Below, piece by piece: positions 18,794 to 28,782 of a stretch of 59,701 nucleotides of DNA (its first letter is position 1; each line of letters begins with the position of its first letter). The notes below the pieces were generated by a model. The model was not told the origin of the DNA and did no database searches. It was given only the letters and a program-made list of their open reading frames with translations. The DNA lies in contig CAJVCK010000005.1 of the NCBI GenBank assembly GCA_910595805.1, positions 1 to 59,701 of the forward strand, given 5' to 3'. The translations under genes were made by a program, and so were the position numbers. This DNA comes from an uncultured Candidatus Thioglobus sp. (GTDB lineage: Bacteria; Pseudomonadota; Gammaproteobacteria; PS1; Thioglobaceae).

Positions 18794-18799
18794 TATAAT
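18794..18799 (+). promoter_or_regulatory. -10 box upstream of trxA
   Basis: A perfect TATAAT at 18794-18799 lies 60 bases before the trxA start. No good -35 is present. The leader then holds a small hairpin ACAGC/GCTGT (18810-18825). Confidence 0.4.
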
Positions 18800-18859
18800 T
18801 TGCCTAACAACAGCTCTTCTGCTGTGATTATTCCTTTCAGATAAACATTACACAAATAT

Positions 18860-19186
18860 ATGAACGACAAAATTAAAGTAGTAACGGATAGCTCATTTGA
18901 AGCAGACGTTATCAATTCATCACAAGTAGTTTTAGTAGATTTTTGGGCACCTTGGTGTGGCCCTTGTAAGGCATTAGCGCCTGTATTAGACGAAATCGCT
19001 GATGAATATGATGGCAAGATTGTTATCGCTAAAATTAATGTAGATGAGAACGATCAAACACCACCAAAATATGGCGTTCGCGGTATCCCAACCATGTTGA
19101 TTATTAAAGACGGTGCAGTCGAGGCAACTAAGATGGGTGCTTTAAGTAAAGCTGAATTAAGCGCCTTTATTGACGCAAGTATTTAA
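18860..19186 (+). CDS. trxA: Thioredoxin 1
   Basis: 108-residue cytosolic disulfide reductase. The active site is WAPWCGPCK with C33 and C36; the cis-proline segment is [14 protein letters not shown]. Length equals the family norm. It stands between glnD and rho; trxA next to rho is a common gammaproteobacterial arrangement. Confidence 0.97.
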   Translation: MNDKIKVVTDSSFEADVINSSQVVLVDFWAPWCGPCKALAPVLDEIADEYDGKIVIAKINVDENDQTPPKYGVRGIPTMLIIKDGAVEATKMGALSKAELSAFIDASI

Positions 19187-19200
19187 AAAATACAATTGAT

Positions 19201-19229
19201 TTGTCTAGATAGTGAATCATTTTTATAAC
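19201..19229 (+). promoter_or_regulatory. Putative sigma-70 promoter of rho
   Basis: TTGTCT (19201-19206) and TATAAC (19224-19229) are 17 bases apart, the ideal spacing. Transcription would start near 19236 and give a leader of about 90 bases that contains the hairpin at 19280-19302. Read from sequence only. Confidence 0.5.
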
Positions 19230-19279
19230 AAACTTAACATTTTTAATTTAAAAAAAACTATATTTCACTAAGCGTATTC

Positions 19280-19302
19280 ATGCCAATCATTCTGATTGGC
19301 AT
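19280..19302 (+). promoter_or_regulatory. Hairpin in the rho leader
   Basis: ATGCCAATCA (19280-19289), loop TTC, TGATTGGCAT (19293-19302): a perfect ten-base stem. It ends 24 bases before the rho ATG and has no U-tract behind it, so it is not a simple intrinsic terminator. It may control rho translation or termination in the leader. Confidence 0.5.
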
Positions 19303-19326
19303 TTCCACTTATCTATCGGACAATTC

Positions 19327-20589
19327 ATGAAACTATCAGAACTAAAAAAATCATCCCCAGAGGAATTACTAGAATTAGCGCAATCTTTAGGTGCTGAAAA
19401 TATTTCTCGTGCTAAAAAACAAACCCTTATTTTTATTATTCTCAAAGCTAAGGCGTCCAATAACGAAGAGGTAATCGGTGATGGCACACTTGATATATTA
19501 CAAGATGGTTATGGTTTCTTAAGATCAAGTGATGATTCTTACACCTCAGGTGCTGATGATATTTATATTTCTCCCAATCAAATTAAACGTTTTAATTTAT
19601 CAACAGGTGATTTGGTTGCTGGCAAGATTCGCGCCCCTAAAAAAGGTGAAAAATATTTTGCATTGGTCCAGGTGTCTGAAGTTAATGGTGAAAATCCAGA
19701 AAATGTTAGAAACAGAGTTCCTTTTGCGTCGTTGACACCTATTCATCCAGATGAACGTCTTACTTTAGAAATCGGCAATGGCGGTACTGAAGATATTACC
19801 GCTCGAGTGATTGACCTTGTTTCACCATTTGGTAAAGGTCAAAGGGGTTTGTTGGTAGCGCCACCTAAAGCCGGTAAAACCATGATCATGCAAAACATTG
19901 CCACTTCAATTTCTCGTAATCATCCAGAGTGTGAGCTTATTGTATTATTGATTGATGAGCGTCCTGAGGAGGTAACAGAAATGGCCCGCACTGTACGTGG
20001 TGAAGTTATTGCCTCAACTTTTGATGAATCAGCAAAGCGCCATGTTCAAGTGGCAGAAATGGTGATTCAAAAAGCCAAGCGACGTGCAGAACAAGGTAAA
20101 GATGTTATCATTTTGTTAGACTCGATTACACGTTTGGCGCGTGCTTATAATACGATTGCCCCATCATCCGGCAAGGTATTAACAGGCGGTGTTGATGCAA
20201 ACGCCTTACAACGTCCTAAGCGTTTCTTTGGTGCGGCTAGAAATATTGAAAATGGCGGTAGTGTTACTATTATTGCAACAGCGTTGGTTGATACGGGTTC
20301 AAAAATGGATGAGGTGATTTATCAAGAGTTTAAAGGAACCGGTAATATGGAACTGCATCTTGAGCGCCGTTTAAGTGAAAAGCGAATTTTCCCAGCGATT
20401 AATATTAATGCTTCTGGCACTCGCCGTGAAGAGTTGATTACCGATGAAAAAGAGCTACAAAAGATGTGGATTTTGAGAAAAATCCTACACCCAATGGATA
20501 CAGTGGAGGCGGCGGAATTCCTAATTGATCGCTTGAAACTCACTAAAACTAATGATGAATTTTTCTCATCAATGTCACAGAAGAAATAA
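19327..20589 (+). CDS. rho: Transcription termination factor Rho
   Basis: 420-residue hexameric RNA helicase, the usual length. N-terminal domain, then the RNA-binding cold-shock-like domain with [23 protein letters not shown], the Walker A segment [16 protein letters not shown] (about 174-189), the Walker B strand [17 protein letters not shown] and the R-loop/secondary-site [20 protein letters not shown]. The protein is intact. It ends 33 bases before lptF. The leader hairpin and a Rof-like gene at 4284 suggest its activity and level are regulated. Confidence 0.97.
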   Translation: MKLSELKKSSPEELLELAQSLGAENISRAKKQTLIFIILKAKASNNEEVIGDGTLDILQDGYGFLRSSDDSYTSGADDIYISPNQIKRFNLSTGDLVAGKIRAPKKGEKYFALVQVSEVNGENPENVRNRVPFASLTPIHPDERLTLEIGNGGTEDITARVIDLVSPFGKGQRGLLVAPPKAGKTMIMQNIATSISRNHPECELIVLLIDERPEEVTEMARTVRGEVIASTFDESAKRHVQVAEMVIQKAKRRAEQGKDVIILLDSITRLARAYNTIAPSSGKVLTGGVDANALQRPKRFFGAARNIENGGSVTIIATALVDTGSKMDEVIYQEFKGTGNMELHLERRLSEKRIFPAININASGTRREELITDEKELQKMWILRKILHPMDTVEAAEFLIDRLKLTKTNDEFFSSMSQKK

Positions 20590-20622
20590 CACAATTCCTC
20601 TTTCTTGGCTTATACTGAAGCA

Positions 20623-21765
20623 ATGAAATTTTCATCGATCTTCAAGCCTAATAGTACACTTCTTGCTAAATACTTGATGCGCAATGTATTGGTGTTGTTG
20701 GCGGCAGTATTCATTGTGATTAGTTTGGTTGTGTTTGGCAATCAATTGGTTTTAGTGATTAAAGAAAGTCTTAAGCAAGGTATCCCAGTGGTAGATTTAC
20801 TACCATTAATCGGTTTCAAGATGATTAGAGACGTGCCTTTGATCTTGTCATTGTCTTTATTTTTGGCAATTATTCTATCTATTAGTGCCCTACATAAAAG
20901 CTCTGAAGCAATTGTGATGAACTCCCTGGGGCTGGGTGATAAACATTTTATGGGCTTTATAAAACCAATTGTATTTTCCCTTTTTGTGTTTATTTTATTC
21001 TTAACTACCGTTGCAGTGCCTTGGTCTAAGCATCAAAGAAGTATGATTATGGATCGGACTGAAAATGCTTCAGAGTTTTCATTTATTAAGCAAGGCGAAT
21101 TTCAAGAGTTTAAAAATGGAGAAATTGTTTTCTATGCCTCTAAGGTAAGCGCAAGTGAGAAAGGCAATGATCAATATATGGAAGATATTTTTATATACAG
21201 ATCTACAGGGCCTGAGACTATTATTACCCTAGCTAAACAGGCTCAAAAGTACACTGATTCTATCACTAAAAGTGTTTATTTACGATTGAAAGATGGTACG
21301 CGTTATCATGGACTTCCTGGAGATGCGAATAAAAAAATATTAAAGTTTGGCTTGTATGATTTACAGATTATCGATGGCGAGGTAGAAGAATCTATTGTTA
21401 GTAATATTAAAACAGAAGGAAAAAATACCATTGATTTATTCTATTCTGATGATCTTAAAGAAGCGGCTGAATTGCAGTGGCGTTTTTCGCAACCAATTAG
21501 TATATTGCTATTATCTGCTTTAGGTGTCTTGCTTGGCAAAGCATCCCCTAGAGGCGGTAAGAATTTAGGTATGCTGATTGGCGTAGTTGTCTTTATTTTA
21601 TATTACAATGCATTATTGATTGCCAAAACTACCTTGGAGCAAGGTGGTTCGATTCCAATTGTTGGATTGTGGTGGGTGCATGCATTATTATTACTATTTA
21701 TTTTTATTTTCTATTCCTATAGACATGGGAAATTTTCTCATTATCTTGCTAAAATAGCCAGGTAA
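20623..21765 (+). CDS. lptF: LPS export permease LptF
   Basis: 380 residues from ATG 20623; a TTG at 20605 gives a longer reading that I reject. The protein has the YjgP/YjgQ fold: three N-terminal transmembrane helices, a periplasmic beta-jellyroll region (about 120-270) and three C-terminal helices. The early segment [22 protein letters not shown] and the EAIVMNSLG coupling-helix region fit LptF. With LptG and LptB it pulls LPS from the inner membrane. The partner lptG is not adjacent, as it is in E. coli. Confidence 0.87.
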   Translation: MKFSSIFKPNSTLLAKYLMRNVLVLLAAVFIVISLVVFGNQLVLVIKESLKQGIPVVDLLPLIGFKMIRDVPLILSLSLFLAIILSISALHKSSEAIVMNSLGLGDKHFMGFIKPIVFSLFVFILFLTTVAVPWSKHQRSMIMDRTENASEFSFIKQGEFQEFKNGEIVFYASKVSASEKGNDQYMEDIFIYRSTGPETIITLAKQAQKYTDSITKSVYLRLKDGTRYHGLPGDANKKILKFGLYDLQIIDGEVEESIVSNIKTEGKNTIDLFYSDDLKEAAELQWRFSQPISILLLSALGVLLGKASPRGGKNLGMLIGVVVFILYYNALLIAKTTLEQGGSIPIVGLWWVHALLLLFIFIFYSYRHGKFSHYLAKIAR

Positions 21766-21784
21766 TTTTCAAAGGATAAAGCCA

Positions 21785-22180
21785 ATGCCAACTAAGCCCA
21801 GTAAAGAATTAGAAGTTTTTGATAACCCTAACGATGAACGTGATTATGTTATTCAGATTGATATGCCTGAATTTACTTGCTTGTGTCCAAAAACAGGACA
21901 ACCTGATTTTGCTACACTACATTTGGAATATATTGCTGATAAGGCTTGTGTTGAGCTTAAATCTTTAAAAATGTATATTTGGTCATTCCGTGATGAAGGT
22001 GCTTTTCATGAAGCGGTTACAAATCAAATCCTTCAAGATTTAGTTGCAGCAACCAGTCCTAGATTTATGCGCTTAAAAGCAATTTTCAATGTGCGTGGCG
22101 GCGTGTATACAACAATTATTGCTGAGCATCAGCAAGATGGCTGGACTCCTAAGCCGGTTGTTAATTTACAACACCTGTAA
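21785..22180 (+). CDS. queF: NADPH-dependent preQ0 reductase (short QueF)
   Basis: 131 residues, the short YkvM-type QueF. The catalytic region is [16 protein letters not shown] with nucleophile C34 and acid D41; [20 protein letters not shown] is the NADPH/substrate signature. It reduces preQ0 to preQ1 in queuosine synthesis. A GGATAAAGCC stretch just upstream may serve as ribosome-binding site. Confidence 0.95.
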   Translation: MPTKPSKELEVFDNPNDERDYVIQIDMPEFTCLCPKTGQPDFATLHLEYIADKACVELKSLKMYIWSFRDEGAFHEAVTNQILQDLVAATSPRFMRLKAIFNVRGGVYTTIIAEHQQDGWTPKPVVNLQHL

Positions 22181-22195
22181 ACAGAAAAAGAAAGC

Positions 22196-23335
22196 ATGAA
22201 GCCTATTCGTCAAAGTATTAAGTTTGACAAAAAATTTCTAGATAAAGACGCGTTAAAAGTCGTTAACACTATACATAAAGCGGGCTTTGAGGTTTATCTT
22301 GTAGGTGGCTGTGTTAGGGACTTGTTGCTCGGTTTAGAGCCGAAGGATTTTGATGTAGCAACAAATGCTAAACCCGAGCAAGTACATAAATTGTTTAAGC
22401 GTTCACGTTTAATAGGGCGACGATTTCGCTTAGTGCACGTCATGTTTTCTGCGCGTAAATTTATTGAAGTGGCTACTTTTCGATCTGGCCAGGTACAAAC
22501 AGCCAAAAGTGGTGTTATCGTCTGTGACAATTGCTATGGCAGCCTTGAAGATGATGTAGTGCGTAGAGATTTCAATATCAATGCCTTATATTATGATATT
22601 AAAAAACATGAAGTCATTGATTATGTTGGTGGCTTAAAAGACCTTGAAAATAGAGAAATCCATATCATTGGTGAAGCCAAACAGCGTTTTTCAGAAGACC
22701 CTGTGCGTATGATCAGAGCTGTTCGTTTTTCAGAAAAACTCGGTGCAAATCTGAGTGATGAAATCAAATCGTGTATTTTAGATCAAGCCTCACTACTTAG
22801 TAATATCTCTCCAGCGCGTTTGTACGAAGAATGTATTAAATTATTCCATAACGAGTATTCATTTAAGGTTTACGAGCAACTTGAAAAGTATGGTTTATTA
22901 AAACATTTGTTTAAACAAGCTCATAAAAATGATTTTATTAAAAAAGCATTGCTTAATACTTCTGAGCGTATTAAGAAAAATAAACCTGTTACGCCTGCCT
23001 TTTTGTTTGCTGTCTTTTTATGGCAAGCACAAAATGAACGTTATATTCTAATTAAGAAAAAACAGCGTTCGTTTTATTTGGCAATGACTCAAGCCTCTGA
23101 AGAGGTGATCATTAACCAAATAAAACAAGTTTCATTGCCTAAATGGCTTACTGCTAGAATCAAAGATATTTGGATAATGCAATCAAGGCTGGAAAAAATG
23201 CATCCTAAAAAAGTAGATGATCTATTACAAAATCCGAGATTTAGAATGGCCTATGATTTCTTGTTGTTGCGATCACAAAGCATTAATCCAGAGCTCAAAG
23301 AAACTGCTAAGTTCTGGACTAAGGCACAGCAATGA
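22196..23335 (+). CDS. pcnB: Poly(A) polymerase I
   Basis: 379 residues. The nucleotidyltransferase signature VYLVGGCVRDLLLGLEPKDF carries the catalytic aspartates D51 and D53, followed by RFRLVHVMF, DVVRRDFNINALYYD and the RRF-like ARLYEECIKLF segment. PcnB adds 3' poly(A) tails that promote RNA decay; the same family includes CCA-adding enzymes, but the RRDFNINAL and poly(A) polymerase-type C-terminal half favour PcnB. It is shorter than in E. coli (465). It overlaps the next gene by four bases. Confidence 0.9.
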   Translation: MKPIRQSIKFDKKFLDKDALKVVNTIHKAGFEVYLVGGCVRDLLLGLEPKDFDVATNAKPEQVHKLFKRSRLIGRRFRLVHVMFSARKFIEVATFRSGQVQTAKSGVIVCDNCYGSLEDDVVRRDFNINALYYDIKKHEVIDYVGGLKDLENREIHIIGEAKQRFSEDPVRMIRAVRFSEKLGANLSDEIKSCILDQASLLSNISPARLYEECIKLFHNEYSFKVYEQLEKYGLLKHLFKQAHKNDFIKKALLNTSERIKKNKPVTPAFLFAVFLWQAQNERYILIKKKQRSFYLAMTQASEEVIINQIKQVSLPKWLTARIKDIWIMQSRLEKMHPKKVDDLLQNPRFRMAYDFLLLRSQSINPELKETAKFWTKAQQ

Positions 23336-24165
23336 AGTCGGTTTTAATTACAGGCTGTTCTAGTGGGATCGGCCTGTGTTTGGCACAAGGTTTAAAACGA
23401 AAAGGCTACCAAGTATTTGCCACTGCTAGAAATCTCAAAGATGTGGAGCAATTAAAACAACAAGGTTTTATTGCTTTTGCATTAGATTTATCATCATCTA
23501 AGTCTATTAATGCCGCAATAAACGCTGTTTTTGAGAAAACTAATGATTTGTATGGGTTAATCCATAATGGTGCCTATGGACAAGTAGGCGCTTTAGAAGA
23601 TATTTCTCGTCAAGCGCTAGAGGCTCAGTTTCAAACCAATGTATTTGGTTGGCATGAATTAACAAATTTGGTCTTGCCAAAAATGAAACAAAATAATGAA
23701 GGTAGAATTATTTACTTAAGCTCTGTCTTGGGTTTTGTAGCAATGCCATTTAGAGGTTCTTATAATGCTTCTAAATTTGCCATAGAGGGGTTAGTTGATA
23801 CGCTACGATTGGAATTAGCGAATACCAATGTTCAACTATCCTTAATTCAGCCAGGGCCTATTGAGTCTAAATTTAGAATTAATGCTTATAAGGCATTTAT
23901 GAAATATGTAGATATGGAACATAGCGATTACCAGTCAAATTATGAGAAAATGATTATGCGTTTGCAGTCTGATGATCTAGCAGATTTTACTCTGCCAGCC
24001 ACTTCAGTGTTAAAGTCTACAGAGCATGCTTTAAGTGCTAAACGCGCCAAAATACATTATCGTGTGACCTTTCCAACCAAATTATTTGCCATATTAATAA
24101 GGTTGTTGCCAGCACGGTTAATGGATAAAATACTGAATAAAGCCGGTGGTGGTGGAGAAAGATAA
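23332..24165 (+). CDS. Short-chain dehydrogenase/reductase
   Basis: 277 residues with the classical SDR pattern: TGCSSGIG (7-14) for cofactor binding, HNGAYG instead of the usual NNAG, a catalytic serine in YLSSVLG and the YNASK motif. The C-terminal part is longer than in fatty-acid reductases and resembles YbbO-type enzymes acting on hydrophobic alcohols or aldehydes. The substrate is not known. It overlaps pcnB by four bases (ATGA) and is three bases before xseB. Confidence 0.82.
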   Translation: MKSVLITGCSSGIGLCLAQGLKRKGYQVFATARNLKDVEQLKQQGFIAFALDLSSSKSINAAINAVFEKTNDLYGLIHNGAYGQVGALEDISRQALEAQFQTNVFGWHELTNLVLPKMKQNNEGRIIYLSSVLGFVAMPFRGSYNASKFAIEGLVDTLRLELANTNVQLSLIQPGPIESKFRINAYKAFMKYVDMEHSDYQSNYEKMIMRLQSDDLADFTLPATSVLKSTEHALSAKRAKIHYRVTFPTKLFAILIRLLPARLMDKILNKAGGGGER

Positions 24166-24167
24166 TT

Positions 24168-24392
24168 ATGACAAAAAAATTTGATTTTAATAAAGGTTTG
24201 TTAGAGCTGGAAAGTATTGTAAAGACTATGGAATCTGGTGATTTGAGCTTAGAAGATTCGTTGAAATATTTTGAGCAGGGGGTGCAATTAACACGTCAAT
24301 GTCAATCAGCACTCAGTGAAGCTGAGCAGAAAATTGCTCTTTTGAGTTCCGATGATAATTATCAAACTCAGAAACCACTAAACGAACTTTAA
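24168..24392 (+). CDS. xseB: Exodeoxyribonuclease VII small subunit
   Basis: 74 residues; FNKGLLELESIVKTMESGDLSLEDSLKYFEQG is the signature of XseB, which forms the multi-subunit helical arms around XseA. Order xseB then ispA is widespread in Proteobacteria. The large-subunit gene xseA is not in the window. Confidence 0.95.
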   Translation: MTKKFDFNKGLLELESIVKTMESGDLSLEDSLKYFEQGVQLTRQCQSALSEAEQKIALLSSDDNYQTQKPLNEL

Positions 24393-24402
24393 AGACAATT
24401 TT

Positions 24403-25257
24403 ATGAATCATACGCACTACGTTCAGCGCGTAAATCAGCACTTAGATCGATATTTAACCAAGCAAGGCAGTTTGGATGAAGCAATGCGCTATAGCGTGTT
24501 ATCTGTTGGTAAACGTTTTAGGCCTATTTTAACTTATACTGTGGCTAATATTTTTGGCACAGATCTTAATCTAGCGGATTCTAGCGCTTGTTCAGTCGAG
24601 CTAATTCACGCCTATTCTTTGATTCATGATGACTTGCCCGCCATGGATGATGATGATATACGTCACAACCAACCAGCTTGTCATAAACAATTTGGTGAAG
24701 CACAAGCTATATTGGCTGGTGATGGTTTACAGGCGTTGGCTTTTGAAGTATTGGTTAATGACAACTCTTTGCCAGAGAAAACAAGAATTACTTTATTGCA
24801 GTCATTGACACATGCAGCATTCAAAATGGCGGAAGGGCAATCTATTGATTTGTCTGTTGTTAAAAAGTCAATTGATATAAATACTTTAAAAGATATGCAT
24901 CAGAAAAAAACAGGCGCATTACTCAGTTGTTCGGTTAATTTAGGTGCGCTTATTTCAGATCAGTGCCGTATAGAAGATAGACAAATATTAGATCAATTTT
25001 CTAAAGACATTGGTTTAGCTTATCAAATTCAAGACGATGTTTTAGATGTGATAACACCTGAATCTAAACTTGGAAAAAAACAAAACTCTGATGTGGATAA
25101 AAATAAACCGACCTACCCACTATTGTTAGGCTTGGATAATTCTAAAATTGAATATGAAAACCTGTATGAAAGGGCGATTAGCGCTTTGAGTGATCTTAGT
25201 GTTGATGCGGTACAACTGCGGAAATTGACCCAGCAGTTACAAAGTAGATCGTTTTAA
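24403..25257 (+). CDS. ispA: Farnesyl diphosphate synthase
   Basis: 284-residue trans-prenyltransferase. The first aspartate-rich motif is HDDLPAMDDDDIRHN and the second is QIQDDVLDV; LSVGKRFRPILTY and KKTGALLSC are also typical. It condenses IPP with DMAPP/GPP to make FPP for quinones and undecaprenyl lipid carrier. The usual neighbour dxs is absent: fabH runs toward it and overlaps its last four bases. Confidence 0.94.
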   Translation: MNHTHYVQRVNQHLDRYLTKQGSLDEAMRYSVLSVGKRFRPILTYTVANIFGTDLNLADSSACSVELIHAYSLIHDDLPAMDDDDIRHNQPACHKQFGEAQAILAGDGLQALAFEVLVNDNSLPEKTRITLLQSLTHAAFKMAEGQSIDLSVVKKSIDINTLKDMHQKKTGALLSCSVNLGALISDQCRIEDRQILDQFSKDIGLAYQIQDDVLDVITPESKLGKKQNSDVDKNKPTYPLLLGLDNSKIEYENLYERAISALSDLSVDAVQLRKLTQQLQSRSF

Positions 25258-26198
25258 AATCTTACTAAAACACTACCCCAGCTAAAGCCACCACCAATGC
25301 CCTCGAATAATAGACTTTGACCTTTTTTAATACGACCATCTCGGACCGCCGCATCTAATGCTAGTGGAATAGAGGCGGCAGAGGTGTTACCGTGTTTTTC
25401 TAAGGTGACCACGACTTTGTCCATTGGGGTTTTGATGCGTTTAGCAACAGCAGAAATAATACGAATATTGGCTTGATGAGGCACCATCCAGTCAAGTTCG
25501 TCTGAATCCATATTGCACTCTTTTAGAGTCTCTTCAGCTAAAGAGGATAAGCGACTAACAGCAATCTTAAAGACCTCGTTACCCGCCATTTCGATAAAGC
25601 CAGTTTCGTTGATGTAATTATTACTTACTTGTAATGAAGATAAGTAGCTACCATCACTAAAGAGTTTTGAGTGCAAAATTCCAGTTTCTTCGCTGCCACT
25701 GAGTACAACAGCGCCAGCGCCATCACCAAAAAGAATAGCAGTTGAACGGTCGTTCCAATTCACAATTCGAGATAAGGTTTCACTGCCAACGACGAGCACT
25801 TTATTGGCTGCACCCGTTTTAATATATTGCTCAGCAGTTGTTAAAGCAAAGACAAACCCCGCACAAACAGATTGTAAGTCAAAAGCAGGGCATGACGCGC
25901 CAATTTTGGTTTGCAGCATGGTTGCTGTTGCTGGAAAAATTTTATCTGGTGTGGTGGTAGCAAGAATAATTAAATCTAATTCGCTAGCGTCAATACCAGC
26001 CATTTCAAGTGCATTATTTGCTGCAATGACAGCTAAATCACAGGTAGATTCATCAGTAACAACGCGTCTTTCTTTAATGCCTGTTCGACTAGTAATCCAT
26101 TCATCAGAAGTGTCAATTTTTTTAGCCAAGTCATCATTCGTAATCACCTTTGGTGGCAAGTATGAGCCAGTTCCAATAATTCTTGCAAATTTACTCAT
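25254..26198 (-). CDS. fabH: 3-oxoacyl-ACP synthase III
   Basis: 314 residues with the KAS III triad: C112 in LQSVCAGFVFAL, His in VPHQANIRII and Asn in KHGNTSAASIP. It starts fatty-acid elongation by condensing acetyl-CoA with malonyl-ACP. It shares one base with the plsX stop and is the last gene of the yceD-rpmF-plsX-fabH series. In E. coli fabD, fabG and acpP follow; here they do not. Confidence 0.97.
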   Translation of the reverse strand: MSKFARIIGTGSYLPPKVITNDDLAKKIDTSDEWITSRTGIKERRVVTDESTCDLAVIAANNALEMAGIDASELDLIILATTTPDKIFPATATMLQTKIGASCPAFDLQSVCAGFVFALTTAEQYIKTGAANKVLVVGSETLSRIVNWNDRSTAILFGDGAGAVVLSGSEETGILHSKLFSDGSYLSSLQVSNNYINETGFIEMAGNEVFKIAVSRLSSLAEETLKECNMDSDELDWMVPHQANIRIISAVAKRIKTPMDKVVVTLEKHGNTSAASIPLALDAAVRDGRIKKGQSLLFEGIGGGFSWGSVLVRF

Positions 26199-27229
26199 TA
26201 ATTCTTACCTTGTTGATTTTCTAACTCTAATGATACTTGAGTGGCAATCTTTTCTGTAATTTTAGCATTAGCTTCTAAGTAAGCTTCTTTAATTGCTTGA
26301 AAGAATGAATCAGCATTGGCACCACCATGACTTTTAACCACAACACCACGAAGACCTAGTAAGCTAGCGCCATTGTACTTCCCAGGGTCTAAGCTGGATT
26401 TAAAATCTTTCAAAACAGGACTAGCAATAAGTGCAACAATTTTAGTAAAGATATTTTTGGTAAATGCTTGCTTTAAATAATGCCCCATCATTGCTGCAAC
26501 ACCTTCAGATGCTTTGAGTGCAATATTGCCTTCGAAGCCATCACAAACCACTAAATCAACACTACCTTTGTAGATGTCATCGCCTTCCACAAAACCAACA
26601 TAATTTAAGTTAGATGCTTTAAGGAGATCTGCTGTTTTTTTAATATTGTCATTGCCCTTCATTTCTTCTTCGCCAATATTTAGTAAGCCTACACTAGGCG
26701 CGGTAATATTTTCAGTGTATTTAACAGCGATAGAGCCCATCACGGCAAATTCAACCAGAGCTTCTGGTTTAGAATCTACATTTGCTCCCAAATCTAACAT
26801 GTGGGTATGGCCGGTCATGGTTGGCATACGACCCATGATAGCAGGGCGGTCAATACCTTTAATGGTTTTTAATACAAAGCGTGAGATAGCCATTAGTGCG
26901 CCAGTATTACCAGCACTAACGCAAGCATCAACAGTCTCGTTTTTAACTAAATTAATAGCAACACGCATTGATGAATCTTTCTTTTTACGTAGTGCTATTG
27001 AAGGAGATTCATTCATTGCAATTACTTCACTGGCATGAGTAATGTCAAATCGATTAGACAGTTGTTGGCTAGATAAGTTTTTATCGAGCTCTACTTGAAT
27101 TGCAGATTCATCACCTACAAAATAAAGGTGTAAATCTTGAAATGTACCCAAGGCTTTAAGACCAGCTGTAATAGTAGCTGGTATCCCATGATCTCCCCCT
27201 GAGGCATCAATTGATACCTTGATCGTCAT
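26198..27229 (-). CDS. plsX: Phosphate acyltransferase PlsX
   Basis: 343 residues; makes acyl-phosphate from acyl-ACP for glycerolipid synthesis. Signatures include the N-terminal DASGGDHGIPATI, the loop VDACVSAGNTGALMA and DGFEGNIALK, plus the C-terminal GLRGVVVKSHGGA. Length is typical (E. coli 356). It follows rpmF by six bases. Confidence 0.96.
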   Translation of the reverse strand: MTIKVSIDASGGDHGIPATITAGLKALGTFQDLHLYFVGDESAIQVELDKNLSSQQLSNRFDITHASEVIAMNESPSIALRKKKDSSMRVAINLVKNETVDACVSAGNTGALMAISRFVLKTIKGIDRPAIMGRMPTMTGHTHMLDLGANVDSKPEALVEFAVMGSIAVKYTENITAPSVGLLNIGEEEMKGNDNIKKTADLLKASNLNYVGFVEGDDIYKGSVDLVVCDGFEGNIALKASEGVAAMMGHYLKQAFTKNIFTKIVALIASPVLKDFKSSLDPGKYNGASLLGLRGVVVKSHGGANADSFFQAIKEAYLEANAKITEKIATQVSLELENQQGKN

Positions 27230-27235
27230 TGAGAA

Positions 27236-27439
27236 TTAAGCTTCTGCTTCTACTTCTTGAATATCTTGGATTTTGTTGATAACTTTCTTTCCACGGTAAT
27301 AACCATCAGCAGTTACATGGTGACGTAAATGAGTCTCACCTGTTTCTTGATCTTCAGATAGTGCTGGGCTAGTTAGTGCGTTATGTGAACGACGCATACC
27401 TCTTTTTGAAGGGGTTTTTCTACTTTTTTGTACAGCCAT
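27236..27439 (-). CDS. rpmF: 50S ribosomal protein L32
   Basis: 67 residues: [20 protein letters not shown] at the start, then the conserved [19 protein letters not shown]. The zinc-binding cysteines of some L32 forms are absent, as in the gammaproteobacterial type. The tail [12 protein letters not shown] is slightly longer than in E. coli (57 residues). It has an AAGGAG-type ribosome site just upstream (27444-27451). Confidence 0.97.
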   Translation of the reverse strand: MAVQKSRKTPSKRGMRRSHNALTSPALSEDQETGETHLRHHVTADGYYRGKKVINKIQDIQEVEAEA

Positions 27440-27443
27440 TTTT

Positions 27444-27956
27444 TTACTCCTTAGTTGAGTTTTTTAATTGTTTCAATACTGCAAAAGGGTTTTCACGCTT
27501 TTGCTCTTTTATTGGTGTTGTGTCTTTATACGATGCACACTCATGCTCATGCATAGGGCTCATCGGAATAACTATTAACACTTCATCCGTTATAAATTCA
27601 ATACTCGAAAATTCTTCATCAGCATTTTCGATTGTTTCAAAGCCAGGATCTAGCTCCTCACTTTGTTGTTCATTTTGCACAAAGGCAAGTTGAAATTTTG
27701 GCTGTAAATGAATACTAACTTCATCTAAACAGCGTTGGCAGGTGAGCGCCACATTTAGTTCAACTTTACCAGAAATACAAGGAATTCTGCCATTCTCAAT
27801 GCTAAAGCTAAGCTCGACATTAACTGGCGCATCTTGGTTGCTTACTAATTCGCTAATTCTAGGAAAATCTTTCACTTGATAAGTCTGTGAAAAGATCAAT
27901 GCTTTAGAGGCGAATTTAAAAAGCTTTATTTGCTCAGGTATTCCTTGTTTCATCAA
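27444..27956 (-). CDS. yceD: YceD/DUF177 family protein (23S rRNA accumulation)
   Basis: 170 residues. The core MSELVSNQ-like region, [20 protein letters not shown] with a CXXC pair and the acidic middle followed by [19 protein letters not shown] are typical of YceD, which in E. coli and plants supports 23S rRNA accumulation. It always sits before rpmF, as here (four-base gap). Two methionines open the frame; the second (27953) is an equally possible start. Confidence 0.9.
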   Translation of the reverse strand: MMKQGIPEQIKLFKFASKALIFSQTYQVKDFPRISELVSNQDAPVNVELSFSIENGRIPCISGKVELNVALTCQRCLDEVSIHLQPKFQLAFVQNEQQSEELDPGFETIENADEEFSSIEFITDEVLIVIPMSPMHEHECASYKDTTPIKEQKRENPFAVLKQLKNSTKE

Positions 27957-27982
27957 TACTTCAAAAACTTGACAATTTTACC

Positions 27983-28015
27983 AAAAAATCAAACTTTTAG
28001 GGATTAAGTTTGATT
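27983..28015 (-). terminator. Rho-independent terminator behind rlmB
   Basis: On the minus strand AATCAAACTT (28006-28015) pairs with AAGTTTGATT (27987-27996) around a nine-base loop, followed by a run of T to 27983. The stem is AT-rich, so it is probably weak. It lies 13 bases after the rlmB stop and before yceD. Confidence 0.65.
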
Positions 28016-28027
28016 AATGTAGATGCG

Positions 28028-28771
28028 TTATAAATTACGCTGTCTGCTAGCTTCAAATAGAGCAATACCTGTGGCAACAGAAACATTCAAACTCTCGACA
28101 TTGCCTTGCATTGGGATCATGGCTAATTGGTCGCAAGATTTTTTAGTTAATGTGCGTAAGCCTGAACCTTCAGCGCCCATAATGATTGCGCTTGACGTAG
28201 TAAGATCAATTTGATAGAGAGAATGGTCGGTTGCCCCATCTAATCCAATCACCCAAATATTATGATCCTGTAATGCTTTGATCGTACGTGACAAATTAGT
28301 GACAGAGAAAATTTTAAGTTGATTTAGTGCGCCTGCTGAGGTCTTATGCACCAATGCGTTTATTGGTGCGGAGCCATCTTTGTTAATAACGACACAGTCT
28401 ACACCGGCAGCATTAGCACTTCGCAGGCAGGCACCTAGATTTCTTGGATCTTGAATAGAGTCTAATATTAATATTAAGCTGTTGTTGTTAAGTTTCTCAA
28501 CATGATTGATTAAGCCGTCTAAATTAGGAAGAGTTGGTAACAATATCTCAGCAGCAATACCTTGGTGTGTCTGGTTATTAGTAAGCTTATCAAGCTTCTG
28601 CTTGTTAGCTTGCTGTGTATTAATGCCTAGGCGGTTAAGTTGTGTTGTAAGAGTGTTAAGACGTTTATCGTTACGGTTGTCCAGGGTAAATACTTTAAGT
28701 AAGCACTCAGGGTTGGCGTCTAATTGTGCCTGTATAGCATGGAATCCAAAAATAATAATTGATTTAGACAT
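28028..28771 (-). CDS. rlmB: 23S rRNA (guanosine-2'-O-)-methyltransferase RlmB
   Basis: 247-residue SPOUT methyltransferase that modifies G2251 of 23S rRNA. An N-terminal substrate-binding domain (FGFHAIQAQLDANPECLLKV) is followed by the SPOUT motifs: LDSIQDPRNLGACLRSANAAG (motif 1), VIGLDGATDHS, IIMGAEGSGLR (motif 2) and IPMQGNVESLNVSVATGIALFE (motif 3, knot). It follows surA by 11 bases. Confidence 0.96.
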   Translation of the reverse strand: MSKSIIIFGFHAIQAQLDANPECLLKVFTLDNRNDKRLNTLTTQLNRLGINTQQANKQKLDKLTNNQTHQGIAAEILLPTLPNLDGLINHVEKLNNNSLILILDSIQDPRNLGACLRSANAAGVDCVVINKDGSAPINALVHKTSAGALNQLKIFSVTNLSRTIKALQDHNIWVIGLDGATDHSLYQIDLTTSSAIIMGAEGSGLRTLTKKSCDQLAMIPMQGNVESLNVSVATGIALFEASRQRNL

Positions 28772-28782
28772 GGGTGGTGCAT

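Noticed and set aside
26646..27038. 130-residue plus-strand frame inside plsX
   Set aside because: Antisense shadow of a conserved gene, no start signal or domain.
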